Counted from the first letter of the stretch, positions 37,901-49,387 are shown. The stretch is DNA of 64,000 bases from Punica granatum (GCF_007655135.1 NC_045129.1:27563391-27627390), one strand, 5' to 3'. Made by a program: numbers and translations. The notes: generated by a model not told the origin, from the sequence alone.

Positions 37901-38467
37901 ACTGCAGATTTGGGGGCTCGGGAGACAGCGACAGTAGCTCGAGAATGCTTTCGCAGCTCAGAAGAGGAATGGAGAAGCCATGAGCAAAAGTGAGGGCCGG
38001 ATGAGTAGAGGAAGGGCTCGTGTACTAAAGGAGGCGTGAGCTAAGGGTAAGAGAGCTCGGGTGAGCTGAGGGATTCGAGAGCCCGTGGTCACCAGCTAAG
38101 GGAAGACTTTTCGTGGAAAAAGGGTGAGCTCAAGGAGTCCTTGGAGTTCGGTTCTAGTCGTGACCGAGAGGTAGAGGGGGTGAGAGATGAGCTGAGCGAG
38201 AGTGTGGGCGAGCTGTGGGGGAGTGTGAGGGCGAGCTAAGGGGAATGTGAGGGAGCTGTCCGGGAGTTTTGGGATATGGAAGCTGAGGGTTTTTCGAAAA
38301 AAAAAACCAGAGAGAGAGCGAGAGACGGGGTGAGCTATGGGGTTTTTCCTCATGAGGGAGTTGCGGCTAGGGTTTCGTGAGGTGTGGGAGAGAGCAGCCG
38401 AGGGAAAAAGAGGAACCAGCTGTTCGTGAGCTAGAGGAGAAGTGAGGAGCTGAGGGTTTTTTTTTCG

Positions 38468-38507
<40 letters not shown>

Positions 38508-39020
38508 TCCTCTTCAAGAAAAATCGAAAAAGAAGAAGGTAAAAGAGAAGAAGAGGAAGAAGAAGAAATGAGGGGGCAGCGGGGGCAAGGAGGGGCAAAG
38601 GTCAGAAAATTTTGACTGTTGCCTATGACATTTTTTTTTTTCAGATTTATAAATTCAAAATTTAACGTGCGTAAAGATTAAAATTCTCGTATTTGCAATT
38701 GGATGTCGAAAAAATAATCCGGGACCGGCATTGTATTCAAAACAATTTATGGATCAATGTTATGCAATAAAATATTTTTTCGGCCTTGAGTTGTGTCCCG
38801 AATTCTGAAAATTGAAATTGATGCACGTGTAATTCAAAGATGTCCCGTAGAGTATTTTCCTAAAAAATTGCAAAATTGGCGTCGAGCTAGGAAAATGTAC
38901 CATTTTCAAAATCTTCTATGCTCGAGTGATCAGTTGAAAATACTTCCCTCATACAGATGGCCAAAAAAATGACGATTTTGCCCTTCTGGAGCCGGTGGAC
39001 AGAAATGGGGTGCTGACACC
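34987..39020 (-). mobile_element. Solo LTR of Ogre/Tat-like element, 4,034 bp
   Basis: The minus-strand LTR starts TGTCAGCACCCC at 39020 and ends CACA at 34987. The flanking 5-mers TCATG (34982-34986) and CCATG (39021-39025) are a target duplication with one change, and the carboxypeptidase reading frame resumes precisely across it. No PBS or coding region lies inside, so this is a solo LTR from recombination between two LTRs. 34987-36500 matches the 3' half of the LTR at 56000-57761 in the opposite orientation. The 5' half matches 7155-7762. Confidence 0.9.
38469..38505. repeat. Poly-G tract of 37 bases
   Basis: An uninterrupted G37 run in the purine-rich part of the solo LTR. It could fold as a G-quadruplex. 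Its true length may be wrong, since such runs are hard to sequence. Confidence 0.95.
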
Positions 39021-39635
39021 ATGAAGCACCATTTTCGCAGCCCAAGAAATCACTTGTTATTTTCCGAGCTTTCTTACACGGTCAACCTCGACCAGAAGCC
39101 TTCTGATCCATTTCCGACGAGCTTTCCCTATACAATGATTTAGTCCAAGCTTCGAATGTTGATTTGACCCTGAAGAGAATTTGTTTTGTTTTTCGGTTTG
39201 TTAGCTTTGAGTTTTTTGACCCCATGGCTGTGAAACATGTAGAATTTGGTAAATTTCTCAAGAGGAAAATAAGACATAAACATTAAGAAAGTTTTGCTTC
39301 AAATTTATGAATTTTGAACCATATTTGTGTATACAGTTCCCTGTCCAATTAAAAAGTTTGTTATGCACTTTCCAGTTTGCCAATTAATGAATTGTACTAA
39401 GATGTGTTGAAAGGCTAATGAACACGAACTCTTAACTAAGAAAGACAGTAGAGATGACGAAATGCTCAGCATCAACTTATATTTTGAGCAATATCGTATC
39501 AAAAGAACATATATGTAAGAATCAAACTAAGAACATCTCAGAGGGGATTTTGTGCAGTGGGATATTACAACAGGAGCTTCGGCCTCGTACACTGTATCAG
39601 CTAAAACAGATGCATCGTACAACACACAAAGAAGT

Positions 39636-39974
39636 TCACAAACAACAGCTTTCACCAAAATAAGAATTATCAAAGAGCAAACTTCCATGTATTGGTCTCC
39701 TTGTAGATGAGACAACATCCATGGCGATCATAGTCTTGCGGTTGGCGTGCTCAATGTAGGCCACGGCATCTCTGATGACGTTCTTGAGGAAGATCTTTAG
39801 CACCCCACGGGTCTCCTCGTAGATGAGACCACTGATACGCTTCACGCTGCCCTTACGGGCCAGCTTGATGATGCTCGGCTTGGTGATCCCCAAAATGTTG
39901 TCCCAAAGGACCATAAGGTGATGCTTGGCTCTTCCCTTTCCGAGCCCTTTGCCTCCCTTTTTACGCCCAGACAT
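39636..39974 (-). pseudogene. Histone H4 pseudogene (open frame, diverged, C-terminus replaced)
   Basis: The minus-strand ORF begins [14 protein letters not shown]. It keeps the fold core ([20 protein letters not shown]) but differs at many sites that are almost invariant in real H4, including Lys20 (now Met), Arg17 and Arg19. After MDVV near residue 88 the normal C-terminal tail is missing and unrelated sequence follows to 112 residues. A true plant H4 is 103 aa and nearly identical across species, so this is a decayed copy despite the open frame. It lies inside the Pack-MULE between the SCPL fragment and the right inverted repeat, which points to capture. Confidence 0.88.
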
Positions 39975-40059
39975 TCTTGATCGCTGTAGAGTAGCAAATT
40001 CAAACGAATTACTTAAAACACATTGAATAATGTGAGAGAGTGGGAGGAATATAGAGAGA

Positions 40060-40430
40060 GACAGAGGAGAAAGGAAGGAAGCAAAGGAAGACGAGACAGA
40101 CAGATGAAAGGAGGGGGGTAAGGACGAACGCTGGTTGAAATTCGAACGCGAAGATCAGGAAAGGGGAGAGTTTCAATCAAAGAGCTCGATTTTGGATTTT
40201 AGGGTTCCTGGTAAGGCCAAGTTTCAATCGAACACTTTCAATTGAGCTGCTTGATTTCATTGGGGGATTAGGCTCAGGAAAGGGGAGAGTTTCAATCAAA
40301 GAAGAGGATTACAGGAAATGAGAGCTTTTTTCTGGAACTGGAAAGGAGAAAGGAAGGTCGAACGCAGAGGAAGACGAGATGAGAGGAGGAGGATAAAGAC
40401 GAACGCGGGTTGAAATTCAAAATTCGGGTC
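40060..40430. repeat. Partial direct duplication of the inverted-repeat inner part
   Basis: 'gaagacgaga...aaggacgaacgc' at about 40080-40140 recurs at about 40370-40410. 'aggaaaggggagagtttcaatcaaag' at about 40156 recurs at about 40277. The right inverted repeat is thus partly doubled, about 120-280 bp apart. Confidence 0.7.
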
Positions 40431-40640
40431 GTCGGGCCGGGTACAGTCGGGCATTCATGCCACATCAGCACTTAATGGCCAGTTGGACGCATCGTTCGCC
40501 TAGTTGGCACTTCTGTTAACGGCGACGACGAATATGATCAATACTGACACTTTTCCAAACCTTTTAGGACTTGTTTTTTCGAAGTGAAACATTTAGGACT
40601 CGAAGTCAAAAACTGACAAACATATAGGACCACAAGTGTC
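40270..40640 (-). repeat. Right long inverted repeat of the Pack-MULE
   Basis: Inverse copy of 33708-34070. It ends outward with GTCATTTTTCCTA, a Mutator-like terminus. Confidence 0.85.
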
Positions 40641-40699
40641 ATTTTTCCTAAAAATTATGAACTTTCAGTTGATACTAAATAATCTAGTTTTTAAAAAAA

Positions 40700-41830
40700 A
40701 CGAAAAATTATTTCATAAGGTATAAAAGTAAATATTTTTCCCCCTAATTTAATTTGAATTTTTAGTGATTCTAATAAAAAAAACAATGATTGCAATATAA
40801 TAGGGCTTAATTAGCCTCCTAGTTTTAAGTCGACGAACTTTACTTGCAGTAACCGTTTGATATTCATGAAAACTATCTCGTCATCATGGCCAAGTTGAGA
40901 GAACTAGTCTCAGTCAAAAGATTAGTGTAAAGTTGTGTCACAGACAAAAAGGACATTTTTAAGGTTATAAATAAAAAGAGATTACTTATATTGGTGATAT
41001 ATTGAAATAAGCTTTTCACTTACGTAAGTTGGTTTAGGTCATTTGGTGCTTGTGATTGGGGAAAGAGCTTTATTCCTTAGTGGGTTGATCCTACTTGAAT
41101 CTAAATTAATTGGATTAGGCTTTATACCTAGGTGCATTGGTTTTAGGTGATTTGGTACTTGTGATTGGAGAGAGTGAGCTTGATTCCTTAGTGGACCCTG
41201 CCCAAACTTAGAGATTAATCGAATCCATTGAACTTTTGAGTATTAAGCGGTACTCTCGGAAAAATTTGTACAATTACATTAAATAAATAAAAAGAAAATG
41301 GGTGGGGTCACTTTGGGTAGGGAAACCCATATTACTCGTCCGCTTAGGTAGATGATTTAGATTTTTCCAATAAATTATATCAATTATTAATTTTCGTTAC
41401 TATAAAAACAAACATTTCTCCAAGAATCATGGTCACAATATAATAGGACTTAACTTACTAATTTTAAATGGATGAAATTTACTTGAAGTTGGGGTTCGAA
41501 ATTTGTTAAAACCATCAAGTGATCAAAGTCATACTCAAGCAAAAATTAGTCTCAGTCAGTATGTTAATCTAACATTGTTTTTCATCGAAAAGATAGCAAT
41601 ATTTATAATGCCACAAATAAAAAGAAGCTACTTAAATTAGTGACAAATTGAAATAGACTATTCACTAATATAAGTTGATGTTAGGTAATTTGGCACTCAT
41701 TTCTTTTAAGCAAAATCTTATATTGAAGTCTTTGATTAAAATTCACAATCGGGTGTGTTTTATCATTTAGTGAACTAACTTCGCTCATACTTAGATTTAA
41801 TCAGATCCTCTTGACTTCCGGATATGAGGT
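40700..41830. repeat. Two diverged direct repeats of about 600 bp
   Basis: Copy 1 (about 40740-41340) and copy 2 (about 41395-41830) share, in order, 'caatataatagg(g/a)ctta', 'ttttaa(g/a)t(c/g)gacgaa', 'actagtctcagtca', 'ataaaaagaga(t)tact' and 'aattggcact'-type blocks. No gene. Internal 'ttggtttaggtcatttgg(t)' is itself repeated in copy 1. Confidence 0.6.
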
Positions 41831-42179
41831 GGTGCACATCAAAAAAGAGTTGGTATAATTAAACATATATTAAGAAATTAAAAAAAAACAAATAAAAAGA
41901 AAAAAGAAAAAAAAAGAAGAAAGAAAGAAGGGGGTAGATACCATGCAAGTAGGAATCCCATGCAAGTAGGAAAACCACCACACTCTCCCTAATAAAGGGA
42001 TGTACCAGTTTTCATTGTTTAAGATGTTTAAGATAATTGCATATTTCTTTAATTTCAATAATATAATAATTATTTCAAAAATTAAAAGAAAATGTGAAGA
42101 AACCATGCAAGAGAGATAAAGAGGAAGCGAGATGAGCAGCAGTGATGGCTATTGTTTACAATCGTCGCCTCAATTTTAT

Positions 42180-42425
42180 TTTATTTTTTCAGTATGAACT
42201 GTCGTATATGAAATCTTAATTGGGTCCCAATTAATCCAGTCAAGCCGAGTCGGCCCATTAAGGGATAAAACTCTTCGAACATGGATTTTCTGCATTTATA
42301 TGGACTCAAACTCGAGACATTATTTAAGTAGAATAAATGTGGAATCGCTTGTACCAACTCACTTAGGTACCGCCACCTCAAATTAGATCATTGAAGGTCT
42401 CACGACTTTACCTGAGATGGTGGTG
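42180..42425 (-). mobile_element. Candidate SINE, minus strand
   Basis: Read on the minus strand, 'ctaagtgagttggtacaagcg' resembles an A box region and 'gagtttgagtcc' a B box about 45 bases later. Fold, tail and duplication were not verified. Confidence 0.3.
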
Positions 42426-44569
42426 ACTAGCGTCCCTACTTTCCCAAACTCTTTTTCTCTCTTCAAGAGAGAGAAGGGAAAGGCAATAGCCTCGAAGGGG
42501 GTCGCCTATAGCCTTTTGGATCATCTATAATTCTCTTAATCAACTTTCTAATGAGCATCCACCATAAAAGATTAATATGATCGTTTTATGAAAAGTGGAG
42601 CTTCTGATAATAAACTTCAACTTTTCTTTCATAATATACTAGATGGCATAAAATAAGATTAGAGAAGAGACATACATGCACTACGTGCGAAATAACATTA
42701 AAAATAAAATCATATCTAACTACCGATTCAAGTATAGATATTTGTACTACCCCTATATATTCTATAATTTTGATTAGAATTGATTCACGATAGTAGAATT
42801 ATTACTAATAATTTAAAATATTGCTCGACTTCATCTTCTAGTGAAGAAATGGACGTCCTACAGGGAGATAAAGAGAAAAAATAGGAAAAGTGAGAGATCG
42901 TGAGTGAAAGAAAGGGTTAGCGGAGTGATTATTTTGAGTAACTTTACTATTTTATCCTCAAATTTATGGCCTTTAATATTTGAAGTATATTTAATATGAA
43001 TAATATGGGAAAGAGAAAGTAAGACCGAAAGAAGACCTCTAAGTTCCTATATAAGTATAGATATAGTTGTACACACGAGCTGGATGATGAAATCATGTAT
43101 GAATCAAATTAAAGTATATAGTGTAATGGAACACGTCATCTTGGTGATTAAGAAGTCCCAAATTTTATATTTAGATGGGACTACTCGAGCTCCTTTATTA
43201 AATATTTATGATTTATTTTATTAAATTAGGCTCACGAACTTCTCTTGTAACTGAAAAATATATTATAGCATATATATCAGTCCTTCCACGTGCGCTAACA
43301 TCTTTGAGCAGAATCAAATTCATATTCTAAAAAATTATCTTCATCTTTTAACTTAGAATTTGTTGATTTTTAAAAATAGATAGAGTGAAAAGTTGAAAGT
43401 GCAAGAGATAATGGAAGAGATTTTTATTGAATAAAGTAGTGAATTATTTATTTTCCTAAAAAAAGGAGGGATTTTAGCGGCTTTTGTATGCAATAAAGTT
43501 TTCTTAGTTAGAATAACAATAACGTGCGATAAGATTTATATACATCAATATATCAATATATAAAAACAAAGCATGGAATATGAGAGCTTTACTGGATAAC
43601 CTTTAATTCTCGGTAAGATGCTCACAATTGCTTGAATCATTTCATTTGATAATCATCAGCACATTGTTGCATGAATTTTTAGGTGAATAAGCTCATGAAT
43701 ATAAAAAAGATTCATATATCTATTAATTTCAGTAAAACAAATGTTGCTAGAATTTATGGGTTCGACGAATTATATATATTCGCCTGTATTATTTGTATTT
43801 AGGGATATAAGTTAATTATTCTTCTTGAAAAACTAAAAATACTCTAGAATTTATTTATTTTTAAATATAAATTGTTTTCCGAAATTCAATATATTACATG
43901 TCTTATAAATAGAATATGAAAATATTCATTTTTTTTACAATTTTTTTTCTACTTTTGTTTCTCCATACGCCTTACTTCAACCCCTTCTTTCCTATCCATG
44001 TACTATTTTATTCATGTCGTGTGCATATTTATATATATATATTTTTTCCTATAACATAAGTCATACAAATCAAGTTAGTTTTTCTTATCATTCCAATTTT
44101 GTTGTCTTTAATTTTATTGGATAACTTCTTTTCATGACAAAATATATTACATATATTTTACAATACATTTTTTTATATGATTAATTTGTTGCAGTTAAAT
44201 TTTTTTGTTCATATATTACTTCAACTTATTATCTATATGAAACACATATGAAAATTATAAAAAAAAGTACTACGCAATATGTGGAAACTCCATTTTGATA
44301 TTACTTAGTTTAAGTTTTATTTATTTTTTGATTATTTTATTCTTGAGAAAATTATAAGTTTAAATATTATATTAAAAATTGCAAATGAACGTCAAAAATT
44401 TTAAAATGAAAGGTCTTTCGATTTAGGAATGTATCAAAAGTTCTTCAAAAAATTAAGAGCTATATAACTTTAATAATTTGTTAGAACCCGTCCAACACGC
44501 GATCCTTTACTTAATTGAAATAACCCCAATAGCAAAAGTAGATGTATCGAAGAGTCTCACGCATACCTT

Positions 44570-44720
44570 TTAAAATCGAGCTGCGTCAGCTAGTTGAACT
44601 TGTTCGACCGAGAAGCGGGCACCCACCCGGTTCGATTCTGCATTTGTTTCTTTTTGCAAGTCAAAAGGACAATAGATCTTTCATTTTCATATTCAGTCCA
44701 ACTCCTTTTTTTTTTGCTTC
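44570..44720 (+). mobile_element. Candidate SINE, plus strand
   Basis: GGTTCGATTCT (about 44629-44639) is close to the pol III B box, and 'tcagctagttgaact' about 35 bases upstream could be the A box. A T-rich run follows. Confidence 0.3.
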
Positions 44721-46019
44721 CATATAAACTTTAATGCAAATTATATAATATAATTATTTTATATATCATATAAAAATTTTAGTAAATGCCACATTTTCTT
44801 ATTTTATTATACTAGATATATATTTTTATAAATTTTTTAATTAATTTTTAAAAACCCGGTTGGACTCATTAAACTCTGATTGAACCCATAAATCTATGAA
44901 CCCAAAAAAATATCCTTAATAAAATAAATTAAACATTCAACTAAATTAATTAATGTCATAATTGTAATTTTCTTTTAAGTAAAATTTTATTGGAAAATGA
45001 TTGTAATTTACTCAAATAACTACTTATTTTCTATTTTCTGATTTTCTCACCCATTCCCCATCTCTCCCCTTCCCCGCCTCCTTTCTTCTCTATCTATACC
45101 CCCATCTTCTTTTTCTTCTTTTTTTCCCTTAATTTTCAAATAATCTTTCTTTCTTTTATCTGAGGAATTTTAAATAATTTATCAAATTCACGTAATTACT
45201 TATATTTCATTGTTTGTGTGGTCATACATACTATATTTTCAGTTTCTTTAAGTACGCCACCGTGGATAGCACCAATTGGTCGCGCTAGTATACCTCATGA
45301 GCTTTGATTTATTGGATTTTGAGAATAATTTAATCAGGTTATTTGATTGGAAACTTATCTCAAAATCTGATACGACAAAATCCCATTAGTTTTCTTAAAT
45401 CTAAATTGATGAGTGGGATCAGGAAGAATCATCATCATATCTACCACCAAACTGAACCAGATTCAGTTTCCTAAATCAGGTAGGCAGGCAGTCAAGGCGG
45501 CCGTGGCATTATTACGACCACATTTACCCAAATTGCCGTTTTGAACATTATTCTTATTTTTTTTACTTTGAATTATAAAAGAAATTCAAAGTATAATATA
45601 ATAAAAAAAATTCAAATAACTAATAAAGGGACAAATGTAATCCCACTATCGAATCTATGGTCTCTAAATCAACAGGTGATGGCGTGCTCTACTAAACTAC
45701 ATGCTCTTTTTATTATTATTTTACTTTTTCTTTATGTATATTTTCGATTAATTCAACTCGAGTTGAATTGACACAATAAAGAGAAAATCTCTCTCGGTCA
45801 TGAATTCCTTTCATTTACTAGACATAAGCATGGGACTGTTCAAAGTGAATAAATATCAAACTACTTAAACCTTATTTATTATTATTTTATTTAAAAAATA
45901 CAATTCAGAATAGTAATAATAAATAAAAGAAATGAAAAGAAGATATAAACACGGAAATCCCCCAACTGAAGAGAAAACCGAATCTGAAAACCCTAATCTA
46001 ATCGAGAGATCTCCTCGAC

Positions 46020-46493
46020 AGCCCTTCCATTACCTTCTTCCCCTCTTATATTAATCCCCCCTTCCCCTCATTGTCACCCACCAACTCCATTCTCATTTCC
46101 TCTCTCTCTACCTCCTCTCAATTCTCTTGCTGGATCGATCGATTGATTCGGGCGGTTCTCGGCTCCGCTCTCTCTCACCCCTCCAATCAATCAACCTGCT
46201 TGATCGGATCGGAACCGATCGATCACCGCAACGGCGTTGTGAATGGTAGAAATCTCGAGCAGCAGCAGCGGCAGATTGATGCTCTCCCTTCCCCAGCTAA
46301 GGGCGAGCACTCTTGTCTTTGCGTTCGGATCCTGCAAGGAGGGCTGGTACTACCGCTGTATCGGCGTCGACCCGTGAGACCCTTCTTCCGCCCACCGCTC
46401 TCCGCCCGGCTCGGATCGGCTGATCCCTTCGTCTTCTTCTTCTTGTTCTATTCTAGAAAGATCGCCCCGTTTTTCGTTTTTCCGGTAGACACG
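46020..46493 (+). promoter_or_regulatory. Probable promoter and 5' UTR of the 46.5-kb gene
   Basis: 'ctcttatattaatcc' at about 46043 is a possible TATA element. Downstream is a C/T-rich leader (tctctctctacctcctctc), usual for plant 5' UTRs, then GC-richer sequence up to the ATG. The transcript start is inferred, not seen. Confidence 0.45.
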
Positions 46494-47238
46494 ATGTTGC
46501 TCAGCAAGCAGAAGAAGAACCAGAGCCCCAGGGGCAACAGGCTCCTTGTTAGTATCACCGTCATGGGGAGCGCGGGCCCGATCCGCTTCGTCGTGAATGA
46601 GGAGGAACTCGTCGCGGCCGTCATCGACACGGCTCTTAAGTCCTACGCACGGGAGGGGAGGCTTCCGGTCTTGGGTTCCGACCTCGACGATTTCCTGCTC
46701 TACTGTCCCAATTATGGATCTGATGGTAAGTCATAGCAATTATCCATGTTTTCCCCCCGTTTCATTCGCTGATTGAGTCTTTAACGAATGTTCCCTGGCC
46801 TACGGCTAAGGTTTTGCCTTGGTTTCTATCCTGTTTGATCCGGTACGAAGTAAATTTGCTCGATTATATTGAATAATGTTCTAGGGTTCCATCAATGGCT
46901 ACGCCGTTTTTTGTGTTAATTATCGACCAATTCTGTGAAGGTTTCGATGATAAGATATTGTTTTAGCGGATTATGAACTGCTTGAATTGGATTTGTTTTA
47001 TTGCATTCGGTCCCGATTCTGTTATCTCATCGCGCATGTTTTGTTGTTCCTGATTGCAGCTTTGAGTCCCTGGGACACGATTGGATCTCAAGGCGCACGG
47101 AACTTCCTGCTATGCAAGAAGCCGCAGAGCGAGAGGACCGACGGCGAAAGATCAGCAGCTGCAATCACCCGCAAGGGTGGGTTAAGCTGGAAGTCATGGA
47201 TCAACAAGTCATTCAACCTCAAAATTTCTTCCCACTGA
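46494..47238 (+). CDS. At4g22758-like protein (DUF7054-type), 136 aa, 2 exons
   Basis: Exons 46494-46725 and 47060-47238 are joined across a GT-AG intron (GTAAGT donor, TTGCAG acceptor). The sum is 411 nt, giving 136 aa with stop TGA 47236-47238. The N-terminus is basic (MLLSKQKKNQSPRGNRLL). The core VMGSAGPIRFVVNEEELVA is followed by VIDTALKSYAREGRLPVLGS and, in exon 2, ALSPWDTIGSQGARNFLLCK. The tail is basic and ends NLKISSH. I recognise this as the plant-specific uncharacterised family named after At4g22758. The fold looks ubiquitin-like, but biochemical function is not known to me. The ATG at 46494 was chosen because homologues start with MLLxKxKKNQ. The in-frame region upstream to 46071 is C/T-rich 5' UTR. 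Confidence 0.9.
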
Positions 47239-48065
47239 AGAGACTAATGAGAAAAAGCAGTTTCCTCCGTGAAAGTCCTACTTCGAATCCTGTGAGCCTC
47301 TCTACATTCGGCGTGTGCGAAACGAGGAAGCCAGCATTACTTGTTTCGAATCCTCCAGAGGTCTACAGAATCCAGCATTACTCTTTAGATTGTATGGCAG
47401 TGTTAGAATTGTTAGTTCTGTTTACATCTTCTTGGGTCATTCCATAGTTTCAGCCAGTCAAAATTGTTGCCGTCTGATTTTCTCTTCGACTTTCGAGTTG
47501 TCTTAAACATTCTTTAATGAATGCTATGGTCTCTTATTAGTTTTGTTCGACCTTGAGCTTCTGTACCTGGTAATATGAGCTCCGGATTATCGAACTTCAG
47601 ATTGAGTTCAAATGCATTGTTTCTGTGATCCATGCCTGTTGGAGTACTTAATCTGAGGTGAATTGCCATAACCTCCCTTCTCACGGTCGGGAAAACATAT
47701 CTTATGATGGCAAAGTGGGCAGATAATCCTTGTTGGTTAACGACCAACAAAGACAGGAGATCAGGCCAATTCAGAGACGAGTCACATTCATTGATCCCAC
47801 GGCTTTTCCCGTGGTCCTGATTCGCGGGCAGCACGTTTTATTTGACGACGAAATGTTAATCAAAATCAAGCTGACAGAATTATCGGCGATTTCCTGCTGG
47901 TAGAAAGAGGGATCAAAGAGTGCCCCACCATTCCCATCTCCAGCCAGAAACTTTTTGTTTGCAAGGACAGAAAGGATGCCTTTTTCGTTCTTTTTGAATT
48001 GAGGGCATGGGGGCCCTGTTCTAGTGGGGCCCGCCAATGAACAGCAGGCTGCTTCATGACTTTAG
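47239..48065. other. 3' UTR and spacer after the 46.5-kb gene
   Basis: The 3' UTR probably extends to about 47530 ('ctttaatgaatgc' could be a weak polyadenylation context). Beyond that I see no supportable gene. Minus-strand open frames at 47514-47834 and 47771-48037 have no recognised domain. Confidence 0.5.
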
Positions 48066-48790
48066 ATAATGCACTGTGCAGTGCGATTTTTATATTTTTT
48101 TTCACGTTATAATATAAATTCAAATTATTTTTTTATACAATACAAAAAAAATTATTTGCACGACACAACACGCTATATGTTTTCCATCCAAAATGGGATG
48201 GAATGTTGACGCCCAAAATGGGATGGCATGTTGACGCGTTGGCTTTTCTTAGGATATTTTCGCATCAAATAAAACTTAAGGGATCTAAATTTAATTAAAT
48301 AAACCATAATGTTTTTTTTTTTAAAAAAAAGAACGAAAGGATTGATTGTAAGGGTTCGGGGCCTCCCGGTCAGCCATCAACCCCAATTCGGGGGTTGGGG
48401 GATCCCCACAAGCCACCGACCTCCCCTCCTCTCTCTTCCAATTTGGGTCGCTAGCCTCCTCAGACCAAGCTGGCGACCCCAATTGGGGGTTGAGGGCTCT
48501 CCAATTGGCCATCGATCCCCTCCGATCAAGCCTTTCCCTTTTTTTAAAAAAAAATATGGTTTATTTAATTAATTTTAGGTCCTCAAAGTTTTATTTTGTG
48601 CAAAAATACTCCAAAAAAAAGCCACCATGTCGACATTCCATTCAATTTTCGATGGAAAAACAAATTGCATGTCGTGCGAGTTGCAAAATTTTTTTTTTTT
48701 GTGTTGTATTATGAAATGATTTGAATTTGTACTACAAGTTAAAAAAAGTCAAAATATCGTGCAGTACGGTGCTATTTTTTCCAGATAATA
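48066..48790. mobile_element. Foldback element with about 240-bp inverted arms and GC-rich loop
   Basis: The left arm 48066-48315 and right arm 48540-48785 are inverse copies. They share 'taattaaataaacca', 'aaataaaactt', 'tggaatgt(t/c)gac', 'acaaattcaaatcatt'-like and 'cactgtgcagtgcg / caccgtactgcacg' ends. The central 48335-48535 is GC-rich and has its own weaker inverted repeat ('aaccccaattcgggggtt', 'gaccccaattgggggttg'). No transposase. Target duplication not resolved. Confidence 0.75.
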
Positions 48791-48890
48791 TCCATAGATG
48801 CTATCTCAATGGGTTGGCCTAATGATAAAAATAAGTTACAGTATCCATTTGATTTCGAGTTCAATTTTATTTTTAGGCCACTTACGGGGC
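48791..48890 (+). mobile_element. Candidate SINE-like fragment
   Basis: 'tcaatgggttggcctaatg' and, about 40 bases later, 'ttcgagttcaat' resemble weak A and B boxes. It directly abuts the foldback element. Confidence 0.25.
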
Positions 48891-49387
48891 TTAACCATTC
48901 AGTTTATCCGATTTCATGCATCGCAGGTGTGCGCAATTTGTGAGATTAATTGTGTGAAGTGTGAACGCCCCATCATATAAAGAGAAAAAATATCCATAGA
49001 TGCCTGAACAATTAAAGAAGAGAACCAATGTATGCATCTCGACACCCGCAAATTGCTTGAAAACAAAGAGAACCGCACCTTTTCTTTAGCTAATGCAAGT
49101 ACGAACAACGCTATCTAAATCTACCAATAATGGATTATAACAAAAGACAATAATAAATTAAAATATTCTGGAGGCATACTTGCGTTACACGCGGGGTTTC
49201 TATCACTAATATTACTAATAACTGAATTTAAGTTTACAATATAAATTTAAGGAAGAGAAAGTATATAAATAAACCAGCTGTAGATTATCAAATAACAACC
49301 AATTTCAATATTTTTAAATTAATTAATAAATAAATTTTAATGGGAGAGAGGTGCCGGTCAATGTTAAAAACAGGAAAGAGAGACAGA

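Larger units (their letters stand above)
34346..39107 (+). pseudogene. Serine carboxypeptidase-like (SCPL) gene fragment, last exons, split by solo LTR
   Basis: Exon remnants are 34346-34438 (VLDYELLDMEIPTITILGK), 34564-34681 (GDQDSVISLTGSQT, VWFEG), 34920-34986 (VGGWTQVYGNVLSFATIRGG) and, after the LTR, 39025-39107 (EAPFSQPKKSLVIFRAFL) ending TGA at 39105-39107. GDQD carries the catalytic Asp of the Ser-Asp-His triad. The catalytic His is the H of the GGSH stretch just before the insertion point. It looks like the SCPL45 / carboxypeptidase II group. Defects: an in-frame TAG at 34676-34678, an acceptor site reading AA instead of AG before 34564, the LTR insertion, and absence of all N-terminal exons including the catalytic Ser. 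Non-functional. Confidence 0.88.
33708..40640. mobile_element. Probable Pack-MULE with captured gene fragments (solo LTR nested)
   Basis: Inverted repeats of about 350 bp bound the region: 33708-34070 and, inverted, 40270-40640. They share 'aggtttggaaaagtgtcag', 'ttaagtgctga(c/t)gtggca(c/t)', 'ttttgaatttcaaccc' and 'ttgaaactctcccctttcct'. The right end reads TAGGAAAAATGACAC from outside, a Mutator-like terminus. The left end has decayed and no 9-bp duplication was identified. Inside lie three gene-derived pieces and a solo LTR of 4,034 bp. Without the LTR the element is about 2.9 kb. Confidence 0.75.
41831..46000. other. AT-rich intergenic stretch
   Basis: No gene recognised. 41880-41930 is A/G-rich. 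43430-44460 is extremely AT-rich with scattered TA repeats (44030-44042). Two tRNA-like repeat candidates are listed separately. Confidence 0.6.

Noticed and set aside
46071..46493. In-frame upstream extension of the At4g22758-like gene (221-codon ORF)
   Set aside because: The extension is low-complexity Ser/Pro/Arg from a C/T-rich leader. The family start motif occurs at the downstream ATG at 46494.
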